Part shown: piece by piece, positions 54,652 through 63,927 of the stretch | How the letters are laid out: the number at the start of each line of letters is the position of its first letter | How positions within the stretch are numbered: the stretch's first letter is position 1 | From: Vibrio sp. 16 | GTDB lineage: Bacteria; Pseudomonadota; Gammaproteobacteria; Enterobacterales; Vibrionaceae | DNA: 64,000 bases | Assembly: GCF_963681195.1 (NCBI RefSeq) | Contig: NZ_OY808998.1 | Location: forward strand, 620,001-684,000 | Reading direction: 5' to 3' | Made by a program: the position numbers and the translations under genes | The notes under the pieces: generated by a model | Seen by the model: only the letters and a program-made list of their open reading frames with translations | What the model was told of the DNA's origin: nothing | Databases searched by the model: none

Positions 54652-55557
54652 TTACCCCTTACCACGGGTTTTATTGGCGTTAAACTTGGCGTTCTTTTCA
54701 ATAAACTCGTACAGCTTGCCCGCCACGTCTAAGTTGGTTGCTTTCTCGATGCCTTCTAGACCGGGTGACGAGTTCACCTCCATCACCATTGGACCATTAT
54801 TGGAACGCAGCAAATCCACACCACAGAAATTCAGACCCATGATTTTGGCCGCACTGACTGCCGTTTCACGCTCTTCTTTGGTTAAACGGATCACTTCTGC
54901 CGAGCCACCACGATGCAAATTAGAACGAAATTCCCCTTCTGCCGCTTGACGCTTCATCGCCGCGACGACACGCCCGCCAATCACCAAACAGCGAATATCC
55001 GCACCGCCTGATTCCTTGATGTATTCTTGAATCAAAATGTTGGCTTTCAAGCCCATAAAGGCTTCGATGATGCTCTCCGCAGCTTTTGACGTTTCAGCCA
55101 ATACCACACCGATGCCTTGGGTACCTTCGAGTAACTTAATCACCAAAGGGGCGCCACCGACATTTTTGATAAGGTCTTTAATGTTGTCAGGTTTGCTCGC
55201 AAAACCGGTTCTAGGTAGCCCGACGCCTTTTCGAGACAACAACTGTAAAGAACGCAACTTATCGCGTGAACGGCTGATCGCCACAGATTCATTGACGTTA
55301 AATGTACCCATCATCTCGAACTGTCTCGCCACCGCCGTACCATAGAAAGTAATGGAAGAGCCAATACGTGGGATCACCGCGTCATACAATGGCAATTCGT
55401 TACCTTGGTAGCGCACCGTTGGCCGGCTGCTGGTGATGTCCATGTAGCAGTGAAGTGTGTCGATAACATCCACTTCATGACCGCGTGCAATGCCCGCTTC
55501 AACTAGACGTTTGGTTGAATATAGATTCTGATTTCTCGATAAGATGGCGATTTTCAT
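54652..55557 (-). CDS. rimK: RimK ATP-grasp ligase, ribosomal protein S6 modification
   Basis: A 301-residue ATP-grasp enzyme that ligates glutamate residues to the C-terminus of ribosomal protein S6 in E. coli. ATP-grasp landmarks are present: [19 protein letters not shown] near the phosphate loop, [18 protein letters not shown], and [29 protein letters not shown] for the metal-binding C-terminal part. The N-terminus [21 protein letters not shown] matches RimK. It is the first gene of a four-gene operon and is divergent from an HdfR-like LysR gene. Confidence 0.95.
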   Translation of the reverse strand: MKIAILSRNQNLYSTKRLVEAGIARGHEVDVIDTLHCYMDITSSRPTVRYQGNELPLYDAVIPRIGSSITFYGTAVARQFEMMGTFNVNESVAISRSRDKLRSLQLLSRKGVGLPRTGFASKPDNIKDLIKNVGGAPLVIKLLEGTQGIGVVLAETSKAAESIIEAFMGLKANILIQEYIKESGGADIRCLVIGGRVVAAMKRQAAEGEFRSNLHRGGSAEVIRLTKEERETAVSAAKIMGLNFCGVDLLRSNNGPMVMEVNSSPGLEGIEKATNLDVAGKLYEFIEKNAKFNANKTRGKG

Positions 55558-55659
55558 TTTGTCTCTCCCTATGGATTTGTAGGGAAAATGTAGTAGTTGT
55601 TAAGAGATAAATAAAACTATATATTTCTTACAGTTTGTTCGAAAAAATTTATCAAAATA

Positions 55660-56502
55660 ATGAAAATTGAGTTGCTCAAAACCTTCATCGACGTCAGTCA
55701 TACGCTGCATATTCGTATGTCCGCGCAAAACCTTCATTTAACGCAAGCGGCAGTTAGCTCGCGGATTAAACAGCTGGAAGATGAGCTGGGGGTACTGCTG
55801 TTTGACCGCTCGAACAAGCGCCTAAAGCTGACAGCAGAAGGGGATAAGCTGGTCAAGCATGCCAATGACATGATGGCCATGTGGCACAAGTTAAAACAAG
55901 AAGTTGGCGTCACTGACAGCGATGGTTCGCAGCTTTTTCTTGGCGCGATGATGTCCATCTGGGACATGGTGCTGCACGACTGGCTGCAAAAGCTTCACCG
56001 TAATATTGACGATGTGCACCTTTACACTCACACCTACTCTTCGGTCGAACTTCGTAAACGAGTGCTCAATCGGATTTTGGATATCGGCTTTCTCTTCGAG
56101 CCCCCCTACACCGACGAAATTATTTCGAAGAAACTGTGCACGGTGCCTTTGGTCTTGGTCAGCACAGACCCAATCAAGCAGGTAACCGACATCGAAAATT
56201 TCGTCATGGTTGACTACGGAGATACCATCAACTCGGCGTTTTTACATCATTTCGGCAAAGACCTTTCGCCAGTTCACCATATGAGTCAACCCAATACGGC
56301 CATGTCATTTATTTTAGAAGCCGGGGGGACCGCTTACTTGCCGCGCCAAATGTGCTTTACTCAACTGCGTAAACAGCAACTTTATCTTGTGCCGAATACG
56401 CCAACCTTTCAGCGTGACATTCATGCCATATACTTAGCCAATAGCCATAAAAGAGAGTTAATTGAAGATTCGCTGATGCTGTTCCCTTACAGCATTAGAT
56501 AA
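55660..56502 (+). CDS. LysR-type regulator, HdfR-like
   Basis: A 280-residue LysR regulator whose HTH (KIELLKTFIDVSHTLHIRMSAQNLHLTQAAVSSRIKQLEDELGVLLFDRSNKRLKLT in segments) is close to E. coli HdfR. The C-terminal effector half is shorter than in most LysR proteins, as in HdfR. It is divergent from rimK with a 100-base gap and is its probable regulator. HdfR in E. coli affects flagellar gene expression, which would be an interesting link here but is not shown by the sequence. Confidence 0.9.
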   Translation: MKIELLKTFIDVSHTLHIRMSAQNLHLTQAAVSSRIKQLEDELGVLLFDRSNKRLKLTAEGDKLVKHANDMMAMWHKLKQEVGVTDSDGSQLFLGAMMSIWDMVLHDWLQKLHRNIDDVHLYTHTYSSVELRKRVLNRILDIGFLFEPPYTDEIISKKLCTVPLVLVSTDPIKQVTDIENFVMVDYGDTINSAFLHHFGKDLSPVHHMSQPNTAMSFILEAGGTAYLPRQMCFTQLRKQQLYLVPNTPTFQRDIHAIYLANSHKRELIEDSLMLFPYSIR

Positions 56503-56596
56503 TGTTTATTTTATATGAGTAGTTGTTCGATTTTTTTTATCAACTGTAGCTAAACACAGAAATTGATCACAGTTGTGATCAAAAAGGAGTTCCAGA

Positions 56597-57559
56597 ATGC
56601 TCAAAGCGTTTTATCTCAAGGATGACCAGTTGACCGAAGGTGGTCAGGAACTGATTGAACAATGGCGCCTTCAAGGTGGTCAAATATGGATAGATCTCTA
56701 CAAAGAACCATTGAAAGAAGAAGAGTCACTGTTACTCAATCTTGGCTGCCACCCGCTTGCGATTCAAGATGCACAGCGCGATCGCAGACCGCCAAAAGTC
56801 GAGGAATTCGAGAACTATACTTTCGTCCTCTACCGTGGGTTTAGCAATGTCGAGACGCATCTAGACATCAAAACCATGGCGCTTGGGTGCTTTGTGGGCG
56901 AGAACATCTTAATTACTCGTCGCGTCGAACACTCATTTGGTATCGAAGCGTTAGCGAAACACCGTTCATTGTCTAAGTATCTGCGCTCGCCGAGCTTAAT
57001 GCTGAGTAAAATCATGAATGCGTCTGCGCAGCGCTATACCGACGCGGTTCTTGAGGCGGAAGATGAAATCAGTGACCTTGAAGATGGGATGCTCACTCAG
57101 TCCAATGATGACTTAATGCACCGCCTCATTTTGCTCAAATCCCACTTACGAAAAATACATCGTATTCAGTCCTACCACGTTAAATTGGTCGACCAACTGA
57201 TGACGGAAGAGTTTGCTTACATCAATATAGAGGATGCAGACATTAAGCACAGCCTGCGCGATGTGTTTGATAAGTTTGACCGATTAGAAAGCCTTACGTC
57301 GATGTATTACGACTTGTGCGGTGACTTGATTGAAGGTTACATCTCGTTGAGCTCACACCAGCTGAATAAAACCATGCAGCTGCTTACGGTCGTCTCAGCG
57401 ATTTTTGTCCCACTGACCTTTGTTGCTGGCATTTACGGAATGAACTTTGAATACATCCCTGAACTCACCTTTAAGCATGGTTACTTTATGCTTTGGGGCG
57501 TGATGGCGATTATGGCGACGTCACTTCTATACGTATTTAGACGCAAACGCTGGTTATAA
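56597..57559 (+). CDS. corA: CorA-family magnesium/divalent cation channel
   Basis: A 320-residue CorA family protein. The N-terminal cytoplasmic funnel is helical, and the two C-terminal membrane helices flank the selectivity motif GMN, seen as AGIYGMNFEYIPEL. Final cytoplasmic tail RRKRWL is typical. It could import Mg2+ (or efflux Zn2+ if ZntB-like); the intact GMN and acidic loop after it favour CorA. It is a single-gene unit after a LysR gene, with its own terminator. Confidence 0.88.
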   Translation: MLKAFYLKDDQLTEGGQELIEQWRLQGGQIWIDLYKEPLKEEESLLLNLGCHPLAIQDAQRDRRPPKVEEFENYTFVLYRGFSNVETHLDIKTMALGCFVGENILITRRVEHSFGIEALAKHRSLSKYLRSPSLMLSKIMNASAQRYTDAVLEAEDEISDLEDGMLTQSNDDLMHRLILLKSHLRKIHRIQSYHVKLVDQLMTEEFAYINIEDADIKHSLRDVFDKFDRLESLTSMYYDLCGDLIEGYISLSSHQLNKTMQLLTVVSAIFVPLTFVAGIYGMNFEYIPELTFKHGYFMLWGVMAIMATSLLYVFRRKRWL

Positions 57560-57570
57560 GCTCTTTTCAC

Positions 57571-57606
57571 AAATAGACCAAAGCGACCTATCGTTTTGGT
57601 CTATTT
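57571..57606 (+). terminator. Terminator of corA
   Basis: A 16-bp stem from 57571-57586 with 57591-57606 (one G-U pair), 4-base loop. The A/T outer part gives a T run on both strands. Confidence 0.88.
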
Positions 57607-57662
57607 CGGCATTACTTTGCCTATCAATCTTCCCTTTACATCGAAATCGCCTATCAAGTGAA

Positions 57663-57699
57663 ATAGGAATTGGCTATCAATAGGATAGATACAAGCGAT
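57663..57699. promoter_or_regulatory. OxyR-binding site upstream of ahpC
   Basis: Four tetranucleotides spaced exactly as in the OxyR consensus: ATAG (57663-57666), N7, CTAT (57674-57677), N7, ATAG (57685-57688), N7, CGAT (57696-57699, one mismatch from CTAT). OxyR tetramers bind such four-block sites and activate peroxide-defence genes. It lies about 83 bases before the ahpC start. Confidence 0.85.
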
Positions 57700-57781
57700 T
57701 TTCCTTAGACACACTCCGATGAGAATATACTTTCCGAAAGCAAGAAACGGCTCAGCCCAATACATTCAGAGGAAAGTAAAA

Positions 57782-58339
57782 ATGATTAACACTCAAATCA
57801 AACCATTTGCAGCAACAGCATACAAAAACGGCGAATTCGTTGAAGTAACAGAACAAGACGTTCTAGGTAAATGGGCAGTATTTTTCTTCTACCCAGCAGA
57901 CTTCACGTTTGTATGTCCAACAGAACTGGGCGACCTTGCAGACCACTACGAAGAGCTACAAAAACGTGGCGTAGAAGTATACTCAGTATCAACTGACACA
58001 CACTTCACTCACAAAGCATGGCACGACAGCTCAGACACAATCGGCAAGATTCAGTACTACATGCTTGGCGACCAAACAGGCAACATCACAAACAACTTCG
58101 GTGTGATGCGTGAAGGTCAAGGTCTTGCAGACCGCGCTACGTTCCTAATCGACCCAGAAGGCACTATCCAAGCAATGGAAATCACTGCTGAAGGTATCGG
58201 TCGTGACGCAGAAGACCTACTACGCAAAGTAAAAGCAGCTCAGTACGTAGCAGCACACCCAGGCGAAGTTTGCCCAGCAAAATGGAAAGAAGGCGAAGAG
58301 ACACTAGCACCATCTCTAGACCTAGTTGGCAAAATCTAA
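57782..58339 (+). CDS. ahpC: Alkyl hydroperoxide reductase subunit C
   Basis: A 185-residue typical 2-Cys peroxiredoxin that reduces H2O2 and organic peroxides. The peroxidatic Cys45 is in [11 protein letters not shown] and the resolving Cys164 in [10 protein letters not shown]. The start at 57782 has AGGA 7 bases upstream. Codon usage is that of a highly expressed gene (CTA, GTA, GCA favoured). It lies 163 bases before ahpF, with a partial hairpin between that may tune the AhpC-to-AhpF ratio. An OxyR site upstream places it in the peroxide regulon. Confidence 0.97.
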   Translation: MINTQIKPFAATAYKNGEFVEVTEQDVLGKWAVFFFYPADFTFVCPTELGDLADHYEELQKRGVEVYSVSTDTHFTHKAWHDSSDTIGKIQYYMLGDQTGNITNNFGVMREGQGLADRATFLIDPEGTIQAMEITAEGIGRDAEDLLRKVKAAQYVAAHPGEVCPAKWKEGEETLAPSLDLVGKI

Positions 58340-58353
58340 GCCACTGATAGCAC

Positions 58354-58391
58354 ACGCTAAGCGCGCATTGAGTTCCTAGCTAGCTTAGCGT
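58354..58391 (+). terminator. Partial hairpin between ahpC and ahpF, attenuator-like
   Basis: ACGCTAAGC (58354-58362) pairs with GCTTAGCGT (58383-58391), 20-base loop, without a clean T run. It may reduce but not stop read-through into ahpF. Confidence 0.45.
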
Positions 58392-58502
58392 CTTAATTAG
58401 AGAGCATTCCAGGTTAGATACTTTGACGACCTTCGGCCTGGTTTGCTCTCCCCTCGCTCCAATTTTATCCAGAGTAACCATTTAAGTAAGGCATGATTCT
58501 CT

Positions 58503-60071
58503 ATGTTAGACCAAGCAATCCAACAACAACTCAAACAATATCTGGCTAATGTAAAACAAGAAGTACGTTTAGTGGTTAGCCTAGATGAAAGCAAAGCATC
58601 AAACGACATTCTCTCTCTAGCGAATCAAATCGCAGAGATGAGCGACCTCATCACCGTTGAACGTGATGACAACGCAAGCGCACGTAAACCCGTGATGGCG
58701 GTAACCAACCCTGAGAAAGGCACATCACTGCGCTTTGCAGGCTTGCCAATGGGTCACGAGTTTACCTCTCTAGTATTGGCGCTGCTTCACTCTGGCGGAC
58801 ACCCAATCAAACTAGAGCCAGAAGTGATTGAGCAAATCGCAGCACTAGACAAAGATCTAGACGTAGAAATCTTCATTTCACTGTCGTGCCAAAACTGTCC
58901 GGACGTGGTTCAAGCGTTCAACATGATGGCGGCGATCAACCCGAAAGTAAAAGCAACCATGATCGACGGTGGCTTGTTCCAAGATGAAGTGAAAAAACGC
59001 GACATCATGGCAGTACCAAGCGTATTCGTGAACGGCGAGCTGTTCGGCCAAGGTCGTATGTCTCTGACTGAAATCCTTAACAAAGTGGATGATGGCGCGA
59101 GCGAAAAAGCGGCGAAAGCACTGAGCGAAAAAGACCCATACGACGTACTTGTTGTCGGCGGTGGTCCTGGTGGTAGCGCCGCTGCTCTATACGCCGCTCG
59201 TAAAGGTATTCGTACTGGCGTTGTTGCTAAGCGTTTTGGTGGTCAGGTCATGGACACTATGGCAATCGAGAACTTCATTTCGGTAAAACGTACTGAAGGT
59301 CCAAAACTGGCCACTGATCTAGCAGAACACCTAAAAGAATACGACGTAGACGTCGTGACTGAGCAACAAGCTGAGAAGCTAATGGGCGCAGCGCACACAG
59401 AAGATGGTTTGATTCACATCCAACTTGAAAGCGGCGCAACGCTGAAGGGTAAAAGTGTCATCCTTAGCCCAGGTGCACGCTGGCGTGAAATGAACGTTCC
59501 GGGTGAGCAAGAGTACCGCAACAAAGGTGTCGCGTACTGCCCACACTGTGACGGCCCACTGTTCAAAGGCAAGAAGACTGCGGTTATTGGTGGTGGTAAC
59601 TCAGGCATCGAAGCGGCTATCGACCTTGCTGGTATCGTAGAGCACGTAACGGTTCTTGAATTCGCCGACGTACTTCGCGCAGACCAAGTGCTTATCGACA
59701 AAGCGAACTCACTACCCAACGTAGACATCATCACGATGGCGCAAACAACAGAAGTAGTAGGTGACGGTACGCGCGTAACAAGCTTGAAGTACAAAGACCG
59801 CAACACAGATGAAATCAAAGAGATTGAACTGTCAGGTATCTTTGTTCAAATTGGTCTAGTACCAAACACAGAGTGGCTCAAAGATTCAGAAGTCGCCCTG
59901 TCTGAGCGCGGTGAGATTGAAGTGGGTAGTCGTGGTGAAACCAGCTTAGAAGGTGTTTTCGCAGCGGGTGACGCAACCACCGTTCCTTACAAACAGATCA
60001 TCATTGCGATGGGTGAAGGGGCAAAAGCAAGCTTAGGCGCATTTGACTACCTAATCCGTAAACAAGGTTAA
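58503..60071 (+). CDS. ahpF: Alkyl hydroperoxide reductase subunit F
   Basis: A 522-residue flavoprotein that passes electrons from NADH to AhpC. The N-terminal tandem thioredoxin-like domain carries the CxxC SCQNCPD (Cys129, Cys132); the C-terminal part is thioredoxin-reductase-like with the FAD loop [17 protein letters not shown], the redox motif ACYCPHCDG-like (Cys346, Cys349) and the NAD loop [15 protein letters not shown]. It ends [25 protein letters not shown], typical of the family. It follows ahpC on the same strand. Confidence 0.97.
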   Translation: MLDQAIQQQLKQYLANVKQEVRLVVSLDESKASNDILSLANQIAEMSDLITVERDDNASARKPVMAVTNPEKGTSLRFAGLPMGHEFTSLVLALLHSGGHPIKLEPEVIEQIAALDKDLDVEIFISLSCQNCPDVVQAFNMMAAINPKVKATMIDGGLFQDEVKKRDIMAVPSVFVNGELFGQGRMSLTEILNKVDDGASEKAAKALSEKDPYDVLVVGGGPGGSAAALYAARKGIRTGVVAKRFGGQVMDTMAIENFISVKRTEGPKLATDLAEHLKEYDVDVVTEQQAEKLMGAAHTEDGLIHIQLESGATLKGKSVILSPGARWREMNVPGEQEYRNKGVAYCPHCDGPLFKGKKTAVIGGGNSGIEAAIDLAGIVEHVTVLEFADVLRADQVLIDKANSLPNVDIITMAQTTEVVGDGTRVTSLKYKDRNTDEIKEIELSGIFVQIGLVPNTEWLKDSEVALSERGEIEVGSRGETSLEGVFAAGDATTVPYKQIIIAMGEGAKASLGAFDYLIRKQG

Positions 60072-60170
60072 TTGTCGCAGAACAAGCGGTGAGGGTTTGA
60101 ACAAAATCCATCGGGTCACCGTAGAACTCGACGAGAACAACTAAAATAAAAACTGGAAGCCCAAAGTATT

Positions 60171-60200
60171 GCCAGCAGGTATTCAACTGCTGGCTTTTTT
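60171..60200 (+). terminator. Terminator of the ahpC-ahpF unit
   Basis: GCCAGCAG (60171-60178) pairs perfectly with CTGCTGGC (60187-60194), followed by six T. Confidence 0.92.
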
Positions 60201-60238
60201 GGTTTTTGGTAGGTGAAATTCCTATTGAGACAGATTGG

Positions 60239-60808
60239 TTAGAACTTATCGACAAGCTTCTTTAGATGGCGCTTTGCCAATTCATGATTTCCACGGCTCA
60301 TCCACTTAATACAATCAAACAGCTCCCAAGTCAGCCCTTCGTCACCGTTGGTATAGGCGGGAAAGTCCTCATGTTTTGGCGCGGGCGCATCCGTTACCCT
60401 CTGCTCGATGATGTCATTTTTGTCGAATAGCACTTTAAAAGGCTTTGAGATACAAAATGGTTCACTCACATCTAAGCAGTGGATTTCAGCACTGGTTAAG
60501 TCATTGAAAATGTATTTCTTAAAGTACGCATTGTCATTGTGAAAACCATCCAGCAGATAGAAAATTTCTTTATCACTCTCGAAGACGGAAAAGCACGAGT
60601 TTGCCGCTTTGTGAAAGTCATTTTGAGTAAAAACGAGAATGTCAGCGTCCGAGACTCGATCGCCTTTCCCTGCCGCCAGCGAGCCTAGCAACACAGCGGC
60701 AACCACGTCATCTTCAGATATAAATGCCGCGCACGCTGATTGAACCAACTCATTTTGCAAAGGTAGCGACTCTAAATTACGCTTTTCTAAACTCACAACG
60801 TCCTCCAT
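60239..60808 (-). CDS. Nucleotidyltransferase-domain protein
   Basis: A 189-residue protein with a minimal polymerase-beta-fold nucleotidyltransferase domain: the GS motif at residues 42-43 (LLGSLAAGKGDRVSDADILVF) and the metal-binding Asp54 and Asp56. A C-terminal helical part (ELFDCIKWMSRGNHELAKRHLKKL) resembles substrate-binding helices of aminoglycoside-type nucleotidyltransferases. It is the last gene of a minus-strand run of small accessory genes. Substrate unknown. Confidence 0.82.
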   Translation of the reverse strand: MEDVVSLEKRNLESLPLQNELVQSACAAFISEDDVVAAVLLGSLAAGKGDRVSDADILVFTQNDFHKAANSCFSVFESDKEIFYLLDGFHNDNAYFKKYIFNDLTSAEIHCLDVSEPFCISKPFKVLFDKNDIIEQRVTDAPAPKHEDFPAYTNGDEGLTWELFDCIKWMSRGNHELAKRHLKKLVDKF

Positions 60809-60817
60809 GTGTTCTGG

Positions 60818-61357
60818 CTAATTTTTGACGAGCTTTGTCATTGCCGTCTCTGAGACCGACTGACCATCGATTCTATATTGATCTTTGAACTCACCGACAA
60901 TATCGAACCCAGCTTTAAGATACAGGTTCTTTGCGGGCGTGTTTGCTGACAAGACACAAAGGTCGAGCCAATCAATCCCTGATTGTTGTTGGCAATACTC
61001 GACAACGGTACCAATGAGCTTTTGACCCAAACCTTGTTTACGACACGTCGCGTCTACACCCATACCGAGTAACACTCTGTGGCAACAGCTTGTATCATCA
61101 TGGTGGCGAAGATCAATGTGACCTTTGATACTTCCGCACCTATCTTTCACTAGCCAAAGTTTTCGCCAACCCACCTCTCCAAGTTGATGGGAAAACCCTT
61201 GGACAAATTTATCTTTTGTTGAATCTGGTACGTCTTTTTGATTTCTGGATATTGGCTGGAAAAGCGGATTTTTCCCGTTGCCGTTTTCAGACAACTGATT
61301 TCCAAGGTAAATAAAGAACGAATCTAAATCCGATTTTTCTGCTGCTACGACTTCCAT
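60818..61357 (-). CDS. GNAT family N-acetyltransferase
   Basis: A 179-residue acetyltransferase. The acetyl-CoA-binding region reads LLGMGVDATCRKQGLGQKLIGTVVEYCQ with the QGLGQ loop, followed by NTPAKNLYLKAGFDIVGEFKD. A conserved N-terminal segment (LWLVKDRCGSIKGHIDL) precedes it. It lies 9 bases upstream of the nucleotidyltransferase gene on the same strand, so the two are one transcript. Substrate unknown. Confidence 0.87.
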   Translation of the reverse strand: MEVVAAEKSDLDSFFIYLGNQLSENGNGKNPLFQPISRNQKDVPDSTKDKFVQGFSHQLGEVGWRKLWLVKDRCGSIKGHIDLRHHDDTSCCHRVLLGMGVDATCRKQGLGQKLIGTVVEYCQQQSGIDWLDLCVLSANTPAKNLYLKAGFDIVGEFKDQYRIDGQSVSETAMTKLVKN

Positions 61358-61415
61358 CTCATACTCTGCATTTTATTAAGACTGTTGCTTGGGCTTCTGG
61401 CGCTCAATTTTGCCG

Positions 61416-61739
61416 TCAAAGATCAAACTCGGAGTTGTACACTTTAAAGACATTGACCAAAGGCTCTTCCCAACCGAGGCACACTCGAAGCTGATCAACA
61501 ATAGGTTTCACTTGGTGCTTTGCCACGTTGATTTCTACTTTTAGCAGGGGGTAGTTTTCTACTGTACCTTGACCACCAAACACCGGCTGTGAGCCATCAA
61601 GAGCGCGGTGAGATCCCGTCACCGAGCCGATGGCCCAGCAGTGGTCATAGTTTCCAATTTTATCGACGCCTGACTCATGTAGAGTACTTAAAACCCGGTC
61701 TTGTTGCTCTGGCGTACAGAAGATTTCTAGTTTATACAT
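61416..61739 (-). CDS. NIF3/YqfO-like small protein
   Basis: A 107-residue protein related to the central (YqfO/CutA-like) domain of NIF3 proteins: YKLEIFCTPEQQDRVLSTLHESGVDKIGNYDHC, then FGGQGTVENYPLLKVEINVAK and RVCLGWEEPLVNVFKVY. The NIF3 metal-binding His motifs of the larger protein are absent, so this is a stand-alone small member. The start at 61739 (MYKLEIFC) replaces a longer frame with five additional residues. Function unknown. Confidence 0.82.
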   Translation of the reverse strand: MYKLEIFCTPEQQDRVLSTLHESGVDKIGNYDHCWAIGSVTGSHRALDGSQPVFGGQGTVENYPLLKVEINVAKHQVKPIVDQLRVCLGWEEPLVNVFKVYNSEFDL

Positions 61740-61856
61740 CTGGTATTTAGACTCCAAAATAGCGGTTCCCGCTAACGAAGGGTTAGGAACGTTGGCATAA
61801 AAGGCTTGCGGATCGCATCATGCTTGAAGCACGCCAATCCATACAGAAAGGTCTTA

Positions 61857-62375
61857 TTACGATTGTGGTCTGGGAATCGTATATTCGTAAAAAATCACAC
61901 CACTCTCATTTTCTGGCCGCTCTATAAAACCCAACTTTTTGAGCAAATTAGCTGAAGCGACATTCGATGTGTCAACGCCACCAACAAGTTTTGACCACGA
62001 CTCTGTACGCGCTACTTCTTTGATAAAGCTTTGCAGCAGCTCACTCGCGAGCCCTTTACCCCAACATTCTTCGCAGAGCAAGTAACCGATATGCGCAGCG
62101 TTATTTTCGCTCTCTACATAGGCGAACAAGAAACCGATTAGCTCATTTGCCGTGGATTTCACCTGAAGTAAGCGACTCTCCAACAACATTTGATCGAGCC
62201 AAACCTGCGCCAATTGGCGAGAAGTAATACTGTGAAAATAGGGAGGTAAGTTTTCAACAACGGGCGGCGTCAGAATAGTAGGTATCTGCTTTATCAGAAT
62301 TGATTGCTCATCAGGGCTAAGATTCCCTGATATTTCCTCAACTCTCAATCTCTGAGTTTCAAACGCTATTGCCAT
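61857..62375 (-). CDS. GNAT family N-acetyltransferase
   Basis: A 172-residue acetyltransferase. The start at 62375 (MAIAFETQRLRVEEI) has GAGG 8 bases upstream and removes an overlap with the NUDIX gene; a start at 62420 is possible. The acetyl-CoA loop is GYLLCEECWGKGLASELLQSF, followed by SNVASANLLKKLGFIERPEN. It is the RimJ/RimL type by its MAIAFETQRLRV opening. Substrate unknown. Confidence 0.87.
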   Translation of the reverse strand: MAIAFETQRLRVEEISGNLSPDEQSILIKQIPTILTPPVVENLPPYFHSITSRQLAQVWLDQMLLESRLLQVKSTANELIGFLFAYVESENNAAHIGYLLCEECWGKGLASELLQSFIKEVARTESWSKLVGGVDTSNVASANLLKKLGFIERPENESGVIFYEYTIPRPQS

Positions 62376-62397
62376 AGACTCTGCCTCAAATGGTTTG

Positions 62398-62796
62398 TCA
62401 GAACGAAAGGTATTGTCCAACTCTGAAAAACTCTGCTATCGCCAATCTGTCTGCATCAATACCCACAGGCGCTGACGATAATGGATACCAGTGCACGCTC
62501 TCGGCTTCTTGGGCTGAAATTTCTCCTGTCCAGTGGTCAACGACATAGTAATGGATTAATTGCAGCTCGCGTGTGGGATGATAAAGCGAACAAAGATATT
62601 GGTAGGATTCAGGGATCACATTCAACTCTTCATCCATTTCACGGAACAAGGCTTGGCGTTGGCTTTCACCTTCTTCAATATGACCGCCAGGAATGTTTAC
62701 AATGCCCGCATCGGTTTCTCTGGTCTCGCTGCGTTTTTCGAGTAACACACGGTTGTTGTCGATCAACATAAAAGATACGCATTCGTGCACTTTCAT
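62398..62796 (-). CDS. NUDIX hydrolase
   Basis: A 132-residue NUDIX protein. The Nudix box GX5EX7REUXEEXGU is complete: GHIEEGESQRQALFREMDEELNV. It opens VHECVSFMLIDNNRVLLEKRS, typical of MutT-like proteins that clean up oxidised nucleotides or other nucleoside diphosphate derivatives. The start at 62796 is ATG, with AGGGA about 9 bases upstream; a TTG one codon earlier is disregarded. It lies upstream of the GNAT gene on the same strand. Confidence 0.9.
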   Translation of the reverse strand: MKVHECVSFMLIDNNRVLLEKRSETRETDAGIVNIPGGHIEEGESQRQALFREMDEELNVIPESYQYLCSLYHPTRELQLIHYYVVDHWTGEISAQEAESVHWYPLSSAPVGIDADRLAIAEFFRVGQYLSF

Positions 62797-62931
62797 CAAA
62801 TGTCCCTATTAGTGTTAACGCCCAACTAAGTCGTCCATACTACACCGACCAAGCGGAGCATTCATCTTTAACCTCAACAGGGACGTAAAGTAGTAACAAT
62901 CAGCGTTTTTTACGCCTTGCTTAAGCCACCT

Positions 62932-63306
62932 TTATGCTGGATTGCACGTGACTATCTTTTGACTGCTCGATGTTTTATCGAAACGACGATGACTTGAAAC
63001 AAACTTACGATGTTTCTCAGCAATCCAAGGAATCAGCTCGTTTGAATCGAGTTTTTCAACCTGATTGGATTTGCTGCGCCCGAAACTAAACCCATTGGTA
63101 CACAGTTCACTGGCTTTTTTATCGAATAGCTCAGTTAGTTTGTTTGAATCAGGCTTTACCTCGTCTGCATAGTAAACGGCGAGCAAAAGGTATGCCTCTG
63201 CAGATGGCAGACTCTTAGTATAAACATCCATTTTTACATCACTCGGCTTCTGAGATGCACAAGCACTCAGAAGAACAATAGACATAATGCTAAAAAACCG
63301 TTTCAT
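62932..63306 (-). CDS. Small lipoprotein, unknown
   Basis: A 124-residue predicted lipoprotein. The signal peptide ends in the lipobox LLSAC (Cys at residue 16), and the mature part is polar with two Cys near the middle and end (ASELCTNGFSF, VTCNPA). The start has AAGGAG 9 bases upstream. Not recognised as a named family. It lies downstream of the membrane-protein gene on the same strand after 40 bases, and both are of unknown function. Confidence 0.7.
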   Translation of the reverse strand: MKRFFSIMSIVLLSACASQKPSDVKMDVYTKSLPSAEAYLLLAVYYADEVKPDSNKLTELFDKKASELCTNGFSFGRSKSNQVEKLDSNELIPWIAEKHRKFVSSHRRFDKTSSSQKIVTCNPA

Positions 63307-63346
63307 TTACCTCATACTCCTTGTGGTATAACGCTTATAGGTAGGG

Positions 63347-63697
63347 TTAAAGATAGATTCCAGAGCTTCTAAGCTGTGACTTAAGATCCAATAATTTAAT
63401 CTGAGTCACGAGTAGAATTAACGCATTGCTTAGCGCTGCGAAAACCAACAAACATACTGAAATCATGCCCAGAAATCCGCTGTTTGATATCAAGATTAAA
63501 GAGGCACCAAGAGTAATAAGGCAACTTGAAATTGCCAACGCAGTTTCTCCACTTTCGAGCGAACAATAATCACCATTGGGATTATATCGAATTCTAATTT
63601 TCAAACTCAAACCACCAAATTTGAGCTGGATTGAATGCCCATTTCGGGTGTGTTCAATTCTGTTCATCTTTAGTGTCTCTTCGACGCGATCTAACAT
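63347..63697 (-). CDS. Small membrane protein, unknown
   Basis: A 116-residue protein: a polar N-terminal half (MNRIEHTRNGHSIQLKFGGLSLKI) and two C-terminal membrane helices separated by a short loop (LAISSCLITLGASLILI, GMISVCLLVFAALSNALILLV). The start at 63697 or at 63667 (MNRIEHTR) cannot be decided; both lack a strong SD. No family is recognised. It is the first gene of the minus-strand accessory run. Confidence 0.65.
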   Translation of the reverse strand: MLDRVEETLKMNRIEHTRNGHSIQLKFGGLSLKIRIRYNPNGDYCSLESGETALAISSCLITLGASLILISNSGFLGMISVCLLVFAALSNALILLVTQIKLLDLKSQLRSSGIYL

Positions 63698-63863
63698 GCT
63701 GTGACCTAGGATTGTTGAATTTGAAACGAGTCTAAATTCAACAAGTTAGTAAGCTAGTGTTCAGGCTCTATTTTTCGACCTAACTCTCGGAAACATAAGT
63801 ACATATTAATAGGCACAATCAGCGACATCTGCAAAAACCTAAAAACAGACACATTAATGGTTG

Positions 63864-63885
63864 ACTCTCCTCTATGCAGGAGAGT
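63864..63885. terminator. Hairpin upstream of the final gene
   Basis: ACTCTCCT (63864-63871) pairs with AGGAGAGT (63878-63885), loop CTATGC, without a strong T run. Its role (terminator or leader structure) is unclear. Confidence 0.4.
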
Positions 63886-63927
63886 TTATCGTAGTACCTC
63901 AATCAACAGATATTGAGGATAAACACG

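Noticed and set aside
60239..63697. Confirmed superintegron array with attC sites
   Set aside because: Only one attC-like end was seen; the required complementary 5' arm was missing, and some intergenic gaps are only about 9-40 bases, too short for an attC. Kept only as a low-confidence finding.
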